Source of the DNA: CAXYVX01 sp049297855
Lineage (GTDB): Bacteria; Patescibacteriota; Saccharimonadia; Saccharimonadales; Saccharimonadaceae
Assembly (NCBI GenBank): GCA_049297855.1
Contig: JBAQVB010000025.1
Span: 1-19,131, forward strand
Reading direction: 5' to 3'
Length of the DNA stretch: 19,131 bases
The notes beneath the pieces were generated by a model. The model did no database searches. It was not told where the DNA came from and saw only the letters and a program-made list of their open reading frames with translations. A program made the translations under genes and the position numbers. The stretch's first letter is position 1; each line of letters begins with the position of its first letter. Shown piece after piece: positions 7,751 to 14,125 of the stretch.

Positions 7751-9471
7751 TAGGCGAGCCTCCATAGTTCTGTCGCTTGTTTTGCTAGTACCTTGGTGCG
7801 AGCATCGATCAGTTTTAGACCCCATGCTTCGTTTTTGGCCAGCTCGCGCGTCATGGCTATTTCCGACTTTTCGTACTCTACCTTTTTGGCTTCAAACGGG
7901 TTGTTCGATGCTACAATGTTGAGCTTTTTGCCGAGCATGGTAAGGTTGCCGAGCTTAGTAAGGTACTCACCGTGCAGAATGGCGTCTTCGCCGAGATACG
8001 ATACCCAGTCACCATACTCCAGCTTGGCTTTTTTTGTGTCGATAGTTTGCGGCATGATGTGTTCAAGTTCTACTGCGCGGTGACTTTTGATTACCATCTC
8101 GGTTGGCGACAGTGTGCCATAGCCTAGGTATTCCAGCATGTATTTGGCACGCGCCTCTAGCTGGCCCTTGAAGACATGTTTTTCGAGACGTGCTTCAAAC
8201 TCTTCGTCGCTCGGCATGTTGTCTACGAGAATTTGCTTGGTAGTAGCTATGATATTTTCGTCTGGTAATTTAGTCAGCGCCACAAAAATATCCTCTAGCT
8301 CGGACGTTCGGTATTCGGCTACATTGCGGCGGAGCATGAAGATTTCGATCATGCGTAGGATTTCCAGGATGTCATTATTGGCAAGACCGCGCTGCATAAG
8401 GTTCAGGATAAACGTGTACGAAGCCACCGAGCGGATCTTCTTGAGATTCACAAGCCGACGATTGATCTCATCGTCATCAAACGACGCACGCTGGATCTTG
8501 CTGTAAATATCAGCGGCAAGTCGGAGGGTCTTTGCGAATGATTTTAGGTCCTGCTTGTTTGTGTCGTTCGACTGTTCGACACCGGCGAATTCTTCGTATT
8601 GCTCACGGAGCGTTTCGCCTTCTTCGATGTTCTGGGCGTAGTAGGTTTTGAAGGTGTCGATCAAGCGCGTTTGCGTTACCTTTTGGCCAGTGAGGCCGGC
8701 CATGTACTGGCGGAAGAAGTTATCCATGTCGATACCGTCGAGGAGTAGTACGATTTTGGTCCAGTCTTCTTTGACTGATTCGAGTGTTTCGCCGCTGATG
8801 ATAGATGCATTGCCAAGCAAGAAGTTCTTGATGATATCGGTCGGGCTGAGGCTGAGGCCACGGTTGTTGATGGTTTCGAACAGTTTGAATGCATCTTTGG
8901 CCTGCGCGACGTCCAGGCGGATAATATACGCTTGGTTGATGAACTTATAACGTAGCTGGTTGAATTCTTCGGTGCTTAGTTTGTCGATGAGTTCGCCGAT
9001 GATTTTTCGGGCCCGGAGTAGATTGTTGTTGATGACTTCTTCGAGTTCAACGCCGTCTACAACACGCATGAAATCGCGGTTATCGAGGTCACCTAGGACC
9101 AGCTTCTTTGACTTCGTGCCGGTGTAATCTTTACTTGTAACCATTTTGCTGATGGTTTGTGCATCTTCGTCATTGCCGTCACTACGCAAACGGTCTTCGA
9201 TAGCATCGAGGAACAGCATGATTGTCGTCGTGCGCTGCTGGCCGTCAACTAACTCCAGCGAATTAATGCCGGCGCCGTGATCGCCAGTGAGGCAGACGAT
9301 GCTGCCTAATAGATGCGTTTCGCCACCCTCAAGATGATTGATATCGTCGAAGAGTTCTTTTACCTGTCTGTCTTGCCAGGAGTAGCGCCGCTGATATGCC
9401 GGAATGACGAATTGTTCGCTCTCGGTACTTAGTAGTTGTGAGATGCTTAGGCTAGTCGGCGTGATTTTCAT
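7750..9471 (-). CDS. DUF262 + DUF1524 (GmrSD-like) restriction nuclease
   Basis: A 573-aa protein, first gene of the defence-like operon. The N-terminal DUF262 domain carries IPAYQRRYSW (residues 23-32) and the nucleotide-binding/hydrolysis motif VDGQQRTTT (about 76-84). The C-terminal DUF1524 HNH nuclease domain has the motif LEHIMPQ (about 467-473), then KLGNLTML and N-P-F-x2-K-x2-Y. This is the single-chain form of GmrSD, a type IV restriction enzyme family that cuts modified phage DNA and needs NTP (established for GmrSD; BrxU is a related enzyme). Both motifs are complete. I prefer ATG 9471 because the extended -10 ends at 9482, so the transcript should begin near 9475; an ATG at 9480 is the alternative. 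Confidence 0.9.
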   Translation of the reverse strand: MKITPTSLSISQLLSTESEQFVIPAYQRRYSWQDRQVKELFDDINHLEGGETHLLGSIVCLTGDHGAGINSLELVDGQQRTTTIMLFLDAIEDRLRSDGNDEDAQTISKMVTSKDYTGTKSKKLVLGDLDNRDFMRVVDGVELEEVINNNLLRARKIIGELIDKLSTEEFNQLRYKFINQAYIIRLDVAQAKDAFKLFETINNRGLSLSPTDIIKNFLLGNASIISGETLESVKEDWTKIVLLLDGIDMDNFFRQYMAGLTGQKVTQTRLIDTFKTYYAQNIEEGETLREQYEEFAGVEQSNDTNKQDLKSFAKTLRLAADIYSKIQRASFDDDEINRRLVNLKKIRSVASYTFILNLMQRGLANNDILEILRMIEIFMLRRNVAEYRTSELEDIFVALTKLPDENIIATTKQILVDNMPSDEEFEARLEKHVFKGQLEARAKYMLEYLGYGTLSPTEMVIKSHRAVELEHIMPQTIDTKKAKLEYGDWVSYLGEDAILHGEYLTKLGNLTMLGKKLNIVASNNPFEAKKVEYEKSEIAMTRELAKNEAWGLKLIDARTKVLAKQATELWRLA

Positions 9472-9481
9472 ATTACTCATA

Positions 9482-9526
9482 ATTGTAGCACATATTTGCG
9501 TGTTCTTCGGCCCGGGTTGCTATAAT
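9482..9526. promoter_or_regulatory. Divergent promoter pair between defence operon and XRE regulator
   Basis: Two extended -10 elements face away from each other. TGCTACAAT on the minus strand (9490-9482) drives the DUF262 operon, and TGCTATAAT on the plus strand (9518-9526) drives the XRE gene. The two are inverted copies differing at one base. Neither has a clear -35. Both transcripts would begin within a few bases of a start codon. The XRE protein is a natural candidate to bind in the 27 bases between them. Confidence 0.65.
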
Positions 9527-9533
9527 AGGTGTA

Positions 9534-9737
9534 ATGCAAAAGATGACGCTCAAACAGCTACGCAAGGCGGTCAAACTAACTCAAGAGGAAGCGGCTGCAG
9601 AGCTAGGTGTGAGCCATGATACTATCTCGCGTTGGGAGGCCGGGACCACGCAGCCAACCGCTCCTCAAATCATTGATATTTGCCGAGTATATAAGTGTAG
9701 GTTCGACGACATCATCTGGCCTGAAGCGAAGCAGTAG
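9534..9737 (+). CDS. XRE-family helix-turn-helix regulator
   Basis: A 67-aa protein consisting of one Cro/CI-type DNA-binding domain: LKQLRKAVKLTQEEAAAELG, then the recognition helix region VSHDTISRWEAG, then PTAPQIIDICRVYKCRFDDI. Such single-domain regulators usually bind palindromic operators as dimers. Transcription probably starts one or two bases before ATG 9534, giving a leaderless mRNA. It is divergent from the defence-like operon and likely represses or tunes it and itself. The HNH-like gene follows five bases later. Confidence 0.88.
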   Translation: MQKMTLKQLRKAVKLTQEEAAAELGVSHDTISRWEAGTTQPTAPQIIDICRVYKCRFDDIIWPEAKQ

Positions 9738-9742
9738 ACACT

Positions 9743-10084
9743 ATGCGAGAGTACAATGGCTTCTCATCAAACGAACGTGCCCAGGTCGGTAAGATCCAGC
9801 TCGAAGCTATCCGTGCCGGTAAGTTCCCGAAACCTACGGTATGTGAACTATGCGGTGCAACCGAAGGTCAGCTCCAGCTTCACAACGAAGACTACTCGCA
9901 ACCGTTCGATGATGCGCACCCGATTTGCCGTTCCTGTCACTTAGCCCTACACGTTCGTTTTACCAATCCCGATCGCTGGGAGAAGCGCAAAGATTTCATA
10001 CGATCGGTCCGGGGAGCTGGCGACTACTGGTGGGAACGGCTCACGAATACCCTAATTGACATAAATCCTTCGCATCAAAAATAA
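9743..10084 (+). CDS. Small phage-type HNH-like zinc-binding protein
   Basis: A 113-aa protein with CELCG (about residues 34-38), HNEDYSQP (about 48-55) and CRSCHLALH (about 62-70). The C-x2-C ... H-x-EDY-x-P ... C-x2-CH layout is common in small phage proteins annotated as HNH endonucleases. The cysteines should bind one zinc. Whether it cuts DNA is uncertain because the catalytic histidine context is only partly HNH-like. It lies five bases after the XRE gene, so the two form a small operon on the opposite arm of the element. Confidence 0.75.
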   Translation: MREYNGFSSNERAQVGKIQLEAIRAGKFPKPTVCELCGATEGQLQLHNEDYSQPFDDAHPICRSCHLALHVRFTNPDRWEKRKDFIRSVRGAGDYWWERLTNTLIDINPSHQK

Positions 10085-10125
10085 GACCCTCCACTATGCA
10101 GATGTGCGTTATTTCCTATCCAAAA

Positions 10126-10134
10126 TGGTATAAT
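10126..10134 (+). promoter_or_regulatory. Extended -10 promoter of the 10141 ncRNA
   Basis: TGGTATAAT (TG, one base, consensus TATAAT). The predicted transcript start near 10141 coincides with the first base of the long terminal stem of the RNA. Confidence 0.75.
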
Positions 10135-10140
10135 GTTTTT

Positions 10141-10283
10141 GTCTAGCTTGTTTAATACGCAATAACCACTGCGCGGTTTTTTCTGCACAGCTTTCACCTT
10201 AGAAAGGGGCATCGCCCGAAACAGTAGGTGAATGCTTATTGCGGAACAAACAGGCTAGACACCGGTTGGCGGTGTCCCTTTTT
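10141..10283 (+). ncRNA. Rod-shaped structured RNA, possibly 6S-like
   Basis: A self-contained RNA unit of about 120 nt plus terminator. The ends form a 13-bp stem (10141-10153 with 10248-10260, one G-U pair). A symmetric 5x5 internal loop follows, then a 7-bp stem GCAATAA/TTATTGC (10159-10165 with 10236-10242). Next is a large lopsided bubble (27 nt on the 5' side, 3 nt on the 3' side) that can hold a small hairpin, then a 7-bp stem TTCACCT/AGGTGAA (10193-10199 with 10226-10232) and an apical GGGC-ATC-GCCC hairpin. A long rod with one central bubble is the shape of 6S RNA, which binds RNA polymerase. No sequence signature proves this. Other readings are an element-borne regulatory RNA or a retron-type RNA, though no reverse transcriptase is present. 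Confidence 0.65.
10258..10283 (+). terminator. Intrinsic terminator of the 10141 ncRNA
   Basis: Stem GACACCG/CGGTGTC, loop GTTGG, then CC and five T. Its first three bases also belong to the long end stem, so the two helices compete slightly. Confidence 0.85.
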
Positions 10284-10331
10284 ATTTAAGGCACTTCCCA
10301 CGGTTATAAATAACTAATCAGGAGTGTCAAA

Positions 10332-10559
10332 ATGAAAGATCGTAAAACATACAAAATACTAACTGCTTGTAGCTTTGTACTACCGATCAACCGTTGGTAT
10401 CTGGGCAATGCAAAAGGTTGGTTCTGGCGCAGTGTTTCCTGTAACTATCTATTCATGGGCTGGATTGGCGACCTTATGTATATGGATAAGACATTTGACG
10501 AGGCTATGGCAAAGCGCGGCTTTATGAACACTAACACGCGAAATGAACAAGCTCACTAG
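10332..10559 (+). CDS. TM2-domain membrane protein
   Basis: A 75-aa protein matching the TM2 domain: a first hydrophobic segment (YKILTACSFVLP), the turn NRWYLGNAKG, a second membrane segment (about residues 33-50) and the GDLMYMDKTFDEA tail. TM2 proteins are small two-helix membrane proteins of unknown biochemical role. A clear Shine-Dalgarno AGGAGTG (10320-10326) precedes the ATG. It follows the ncRNA terminator, so it needs its own promoter; none is obvious in the short gap. Confidence 0.8.
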   Translation: MKDRKTYKILTACSFVLPINRWYLGNAKGWFWRSVSCNYLFMGWIGDLMYMDKTFDEAMAKRGFMNTNTRNEQAH

Positions 10560-10620
10560 TTTGTCCAGACTGTCATTTTCGTAAAATTTCATCATCTGTT
10601 TAATCATTATTAAATCTTGT

Positions 10621-10690
10621 GACCACTGACGCTTTCCAAAAAAATACATAGAGAAATTTCTCACACAGAAATTGAGGGAGGCGTGTGGTC
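10621..10690. repeat. Long-range inverted repeat with inner 12-bp palindrome
   Basis: GACCAC-TGA-CGC (10621-10632) is mirrored by GCG-T-GTGGTC (10681-10690). Inside lies the perfect palindrome GAGAAATTTCTC (10651-10662) and an A7 run (10638-10644). The block fills the gap between the convergent TM2 and HNH genes. Read from the minus strand, the palindrome followed by T7 could weakly end HNH transcription. Confidence 0.45.
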
Positions 10691-10691
10691 G

Positions 10692-11111
10692 CTATTGCTT
10701 CTTGAAAGTGAGCAGCCTAGGGGTGGGGGGGGTACCAGCAACCAGCTCTATTAATGTTTGACGCGGTATATGGCCCGACTCAGCTAGTCTGTGGTGGCGA
10801 TCGCAAACAGTTATTAAGTTATCGTCATCGAAGCACCGGCCCGGGTCTTCTGCGAGTGGAATGATGTGGTGCACACTTATACCTACATAGGTGTATTGCT
10901 GGACCGTACCATACTCATTAGTTAGACACACCTGGCATAGGTGCCTATCACGTTCACGTATCTGCTCGCTTTTTGCACGCCATCTATATGTATTCCTGAG
11001 TAAGTTCGGCACTGTGCTGCGCTTGCGCTCTCGGGGCGCTTTACATGGGTTTGTACCGAGGGGATGAAGATTGCCGCAACTTGTACAAACTGTCGTCATT
11101 CGCCCAGTCAT
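10692..11111 (-). CDS. HNH endonuclease
   Basis: A 139-aa HNH nuclease. A first zinc pair CTSC (about residues 9-12) precedes the HNH core. The core has an arginine-rich lead-in (about 43-54), RDRHLCQVC, the catalytic VHHIIPL (about 80-86), DDDNLITVCDRHH (about 94-106) and HIPR. This build is typical of phage HNH proteins encoded near packaging genes, though no terminase is seen here. A run of eight C bases encodes part of the C-terminal Gly-Thr-Pro-Pro-Thr-Pro stretch, outside the nuclease domain. Two ATG codons four residues apart could start the gene; AGGA precedes the first. The 53-aa ORF lies 39 bases upstream. Confidence 0.85.
   Translation of the reverse strand: MTGRMTTVCTSCGNLHPLGTNPCKAPRERKRSTVPNLLRNTYRWRAKSEQIRERDRHLCQVCLTNEYGTVQQYTYVGISVHHIIPLAEDPGRCFDDDNLITVCDRHHRLAESGHIPRQTLIELVAGTPPTPRLLTFKKQ
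10725..10732. repeat. G8 homopolymer tract in the 3' end of the HNH gene
   Basis: Eight G on the plus strand (eight C in the gene sense), next to another GGGG. A slip would alter only the last dozen or so residues of the HNH protein. Confidence 0.9.
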
Positions 11112-11150
11112 CTAGCCGTCCTGTTCAAGTAACTGCAGGTTGATTCGTTA

Positions 11151-11312
11151 CTAGAATACATATTGCTTCTCCGGTAGGAGTTTTTCAAGGGGAAGAGGCG
11201 CTAGCTCGGGAATTGCAAATAGCTCACTTTTACCATGCTCAAATATCCACTCCGCGATGTTATAGAGGCGTTCAAGCAAACTCGCTTCTTTCGCACCAAA
11301 ATATTTAACCAA
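11151..11312 (-). CDS. Uncharacterised 53-aa protein with TTG start
   Basis: A minus-strand frame opens just after a stop at 11330-11328 and reads, from TTG 11312, MVKYFGAKEASLLERLYNIA, then EWIFEHGKSELFAIPELA, then a Pro/Leu-rich tail, and ends at TAG 11153-11151. The amphipathic helix and even residue use look coding, unlike the opposite strand. No ribosome site is visible and the TTG start is a guess. It lies just upstream of the HNH gene in the same direction and is divergent from the MazG-like gene, with 24 bases between starts. No family recognised. Confidence 0.55.
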   Translation of the reverse strand: MVKYFGAKEASLLERLYNIAEWIFEHGKSELFAIPELAPLPLEKLLPEKQYVF

Positions 11313-11336
11313 AAATACGATGAATTAATAATTAAT

Positions 11337-11756
11337 ATGAGACGATTTTATTTTAAAAAATTAGTACGTGATCGGGTTGTGCACAATTGCGAGGTGGATC
11401 CGCTAGTGATTCATACTGTGTGGCATCAATTGGGGCTGACAGAATATCGACGAGAGTTGGTGCGAAAGATTAGTGAAGAAGCGAACGAAATTCCGCTAAG
11501 TGGCGATCATCGCGACGAGATGGTCGAGGAACTGGCCGATCTCCAGACTGTGGTTGACGCGTTGCGAAATTCGCTCGGTTTTGAGAGAGCGGGAATTCAG
11601 GATGCGATGAGACATAAAGCGGCGCAAAAGGGAGGTTTTGGTCAGAGATACTTCATCGATCATGTAGACCTTGACGATAATAGCAAATGGGTTGCGAAAT
11701 TTCGTGAACAGCCGCATAAATATGTCGAAACCGACGGTGGCTTTTCAGTTGGCTGA
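11337..11756 (+). CDS. MazG/phosphoribosyl-ATP pyrophosphohydrolase-like protein
   Basis: A 139-aa protein of the all-alpha NTP pyrophosphohydrolase superfamily. It begins MRRFYFKKLVRDRV (the KLVRD signature). The metal-binding helices follow as ISEEANE (about residues 51-57) and DEMVEELADL (about 63-72), and a conserved C-terminal region ends KGGFGQRYFIDHV. Members hydrolyse unusual nucleoside triphosphates to clean the pool. I start at ATG 11337; the frame is open to ATG 11235, but those codons overlap the oppositely oriented 53-aa ORF and lack family features. Probably a chromosomal gene, lying close to the undefined right end of the element. Confidence 0.78.
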   Translation: MRRFYFKKLVRDRVVHNCEVDPLVIHTVWHQLGLTEYRRELVRKISEEANEIPLSGDHRDEMVEELADLQTVVDALRNSLGFERAGIQDAMRHKAAQKGGFGQRYFIDHVDLDDNSKWVAKFREQPHKYVETDGGFSVG

Positions 11757-11860
11757 TGTTGGCACGTCTAATCATAGCATGGCTATTCGCATCAATAGAA
11801 TCGGTCACTGCAAGCGTTTAGAGCTGTGCAGAATTAATATTTTCCTATCACCCTTGTGTT

Positions 11861-11866
11861 TATAAT
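11861..11866 (+). promoter_or_regulatory. -10 box of the pilin gene
   Basis: A consensus TATAAT predicts a start near 11873 and a leader of about 58 nt carrying Shine-Dalgarno AAGGAG at 11914-11919. The -35 is weak. Confidence 0.55.
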
Positions 11867-11930
11867 ATTCATGTAGTAAAATAAATCTAATAACTAAAGG
11901 TAATTAATATTTCAAGGAGCAATTGAATCT

Positions 11931-12516
11931 ATGAATAATCTGAATAGTCAATCATCAAACAATAACAATAACATTAAAAACCATCACCAACTACACACGT
12001 TATCATTCAATGCTAACTTATTATCCAACCATTCTTCCAACCCAACTTCCAACCCAATGGGGGGGGGGTATTAATGGTTTCACCATCATTGAAGTCGCAT
12101 GAGTCCTAGTTATAGCAGGTTTAATATTCTTAGTAGTCTTTATTGCCTGGCCAGCCTTACAAAACTCGCAAAAGGATACAGCTAGACGCCAAGATGTTGG
12201 CAGAGTTGTTAGTGCCATTGAATCGTACAAGGTGGATAACCAAGGGAATCTACCAATCTATGGTAAGTGGCATGCCATTGGTGATTCGAACGACAATGTT
12301 TCGGGTTACATCGGCAACCTAAGTCAGGCAAAATGGGTGGAAATTCCAAGTGTGGGAACACCGTATGCCGTCAATCATACCCCAACTATGAATCAACCGC
12401 ATATTACGGTGTTTATCGGAATATTATGTCCTGGCGATACACGCACTCCCAGCCAGTATAATGCCGCCGTTGAGATACCGCTTTCGAATGGCAACGGTTA
12501 CTGTCAGTCGTTATAG
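11931..12516 (+). pseudogene. Type IV prepilin gene, off-frame at a G10 tract and with an in-frame TGA
   Basis: ATG 11931 opens a long Asn/His-rich prepilin leader (42 codons), then ATG and the G tract. With ten G, translation reads Gly-Gly-Gly-Tyr and stops at TAA 12072-12074, giving a 47-aa dead product. With nine or twelve G the frame would continue as GINGFTIIEVA, the classic prepilin peptidase site (cut before Phe) with Glu at +5. The frame then meets TGA at 12100-12102, where relatives would have a hydrophobic residue such as Leu (TTA to TGA is one change). It stays open to TAG 12516 as VLVIAGLIFLVV ... NSQKDTARRQDVGRVV and a small C-terminal domain of about 130 residues. Either a phase-variable pilin that has gained a stop, or a decaying gene. 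Confidence 0.8.
12059..12068 (+). repeat. G10 homopolymer tract in the prepilin leader
   Basis: Ten G in the context CCAAT-G10-TATTAATGGTTTC. Nine or twelve would restore the prepilin frame up to the TGA. Confidence 0.9.
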
Positions 12517-12711
12517 AGATTTAAGGATCGCTAGATAATTATGTTTACAGCATAAAGGTTTCTCGCTAAGACAAATGCAGCGCCAACTTGATGACTTGAC
12601 GGTTTTTATCATCTGTCATAATGTTTTCGTAAAATCGAGAGCAAAATGATTTGATAGTTATGGTAATTGACAATCAATAAAATGCGTGAACGCGCTTTTT
12701 GTTCTAAATAA

Positions 12712-12720
12712 TGCTAAAAT
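12712..12720 (+). promoter_or_regulatory. Extended -10 promoter of the murE operon
   Basis: TGCTAAAAT ends seven bases before ATG 12728, so the transcript should start at or next to the start codon (leaderless). The gap 12517-12711 shows no gene. Confidence 0.6.
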
Positions 12721-12727
12721 GGGCGTT

Positions 12728-14125
12728 ATGACTAGTTCAATTAAAGAAATCATGACGAAAATCCCATATTACAATCAACTCGTGAAGCCACTACACATTA
12801 TCGAAACTTTTCATGCGGCCAGCAAGAATAATTATCCGGGCGCAACCATGAAAGTGATCGGCGTGACCGGCACCAACGGTAAAACTACTACGACGTGGAT
12901 GATTTATTCGATTTTACGCGAGAAATTTGGCGATAAAGTCGGCGTTATGTCGACCATTGGTTGGGGTTGGGGAGATGAAATTCAGAATCAAACCGCCCAC
13001 GCCACTACTGAAAATCCGGCGGTTTTGCAAAAACATTTGGCAAAAATGCGTGAAGCCGGTGTAGAATATGTCGTGCTCGAAGTATCGTCGCATGCGCTGG
13101 CGCAACATCGTGTGTTCGGCATTCCGTTTGATGCGGCTGTTTTTACGAATTTGTCGCCGGATCATCTCGACTACCATAAAACAATGACTAAATATCGCGA
13201 GGCTAAGGAACGCTTATTCAAATTAGTCGCAAAAAATCATAGCGGTGCGCAGCTAGGTGTGATTAACGACGACGACGCGGTGGCGCGATTTTTTGAACGT
13301 GATGTGCCGAAAATGGTGCGCTATGGGTTAAAGAAAACCAACGATATCACGGCAAAACATGTTAAATTGGCGCCAACTGGCGTGGAGTACGATCTGATTT
13401 TAAACGACGCCGCCAAAAATACGTTGAAAATTTCAAGTAACAAGAGTCACAAATTTCATATCAAAACTCAAATTCCGGGCGAGTTCAACGTTTATAATTC
13501 ATTGGCGGCGACAGCGATTGGATTACAGTACGGTGTGACGCCGACTGAAATCACGCGGGGTATTGCTAAATTAACATCGGTGCCGGGGCGAATGGATGCA
13601 GTCGATGAAGGACAGGATTTTTCGGTCATTATTGACTTCGCGACCACACCGGACGCGTTTGAGAACGTTTTGCCGGGCATTCGCGCCACAACTAAAGGTC
13701 GGCTGATTACATTATTCGGTTTGCCGGGGCGGCGCGATCAAACTAAAGGCTCCGCCATGGGCAAAGTTGCGGCTCAATACGCCGACGTAATTATTTTGAC
13801 CGAAGACGATGCGCGCGGCAATGTGCGTGCCCAGTCTGATAAAATCGCGGCTGGCATTCCGGCGGACTTTACAAAAAACTGTGGGAAAGTGCAATTTATC
13901 GACGATCGGACCGCGGCCATTGACCAAGCCATCGCTTTGGCGCGGCCGGATGATACGGTGGTTCTGTTGGGTAAAGGACCCGAGAAAATCATTGCGCGCC
14001 AGATCGGTGATAAGGTCGTCGATCAACCGTGGGATGAAGCTGCCACGGCGCGCGCCGCTATTCAAAAATCGTTAAAATCAACGCCAAAAACGCGCAGAAC
14101 TAGAGGAAAGCGTGCGAAAAAATAA
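12728..14125 (+). CDS. murE: MurE-type Mur ligase lacking the N-terminal UDP-binding domain
   Basis: ATP-dependent amide ligase of the Mur family, expected to add the third amino acid to the muramyl peptide in peptidoglycan synthesis. The ATP loop GVTGTNGKTTTTW lies at about residues 44-56, followed by the TTENP, EVSSHALAQHR and TNLSPDHLDYH motifs of MurE and PGRMD before the C-terminal domain (about 310 on). Only about 40 residues precede the ATP loop, so the usual N-terminal UDP-sugar domain is missing. The DNPR motif of meso-diaminopimelate enzymes is replaced by DDARGN, arguing against that substrate; lysine or another residue is possible. A GTG at 12686 and an ATG at 12719 also open the frame, but the promoter overlaps them. 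The C-terminus is basic. Confidence 0.85.
   Translation: MTSSIKEIMTKIPYYNQLVKPLHIIETFHAASKNNYPGATMKVIGVTGTNGKTTTTWMIYSILREKFGDKVGVMSTIGWGWGDEIQNQTAHATTENPAVLQKHLAKMREAGVEYVVLEVSSHALAQHRVFGIPFDAAVFTNLSPDHLDYHKTMTKYREAKERLFKLVAKNHSGAQLGVINDDDAVARFFERDVPKMVRYGLKKTNDITAKHVKLAPTGVEYDLILNDAAKNTLKISSNKSHKFHIKTQIPGEFNVYNSLAATAIGLQYGVTPTEITRGIAKLTSVPGRMDAVDEGQDFSVIIDFATTPDAFENVLPGIRATTKGRLITLFGLPGRRDQTKGSAMGKVAAQYADVIILTEDDARGNVRAQSDKIAAGIPADFTKNCGKVQFIDDRTAAIDQAIALARPDDTVVLLGKGPEKIIARQIGDKVVDQPWDEAATARAAIQKSLKSTPKTRRTRGKRAKK

Larger units (their letters stand above)
2285..10084. mobile_element. Putative integrative element at tRNA-Leu carrying a defence-like operon
   Basis: The region starts at a serine recombinase overlapping tRNA-Leu. 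It holds accessory genes of phage-defence type in one minus-strand operon, with a divergent XRE regulator and a small phage-type HNH-like gene. The flanking genes (rsmD on the left, murE, pyrG and argS on the right) are core genes. The right boundary is not seen; 10084 is a conservative limit and the element could extend to about 11150, past the HNH gene and the 53-aa ORF. Confidence 0.5.

Noticed and set aside
7751..7825. A longer N-terminus for the GIY-YIG protein.
   Set aside because: The extra codons overlap the end of the DUF262 gene, and ATG 7750 gives a typical TAATG junction.
10141..10283. Retron msr-msd RNA, because the ends form a long pair like a1/a2.
   Set aside because: No reverse transcriptase is encoded nearby and no branching-guanosine arrangement is evident.
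11100..11160. A right attachment site: GTTCAAGT at 11122-11129 matches part of the tRNA-Leu 3' end.
   Set aside because: Only eight bases match and the rest of the tRNA end does not follow; chance is likely.
12100..12102. Reading UGA as glycine or another amino acid (alternative code) to rescue the pilin.
   Set aside because: The recombinase, the AbiJ-like gene and the small membrane gene before the HIT gene all end at TGA in the right place, so TGA is a stop here.
12686..12727. An earlier GTG or ATG start for the murE-like gene.
   Set aside because: The extended -10 box TGCTAAAAT lies within this stretch, so it should not be transcribed from that promoter.
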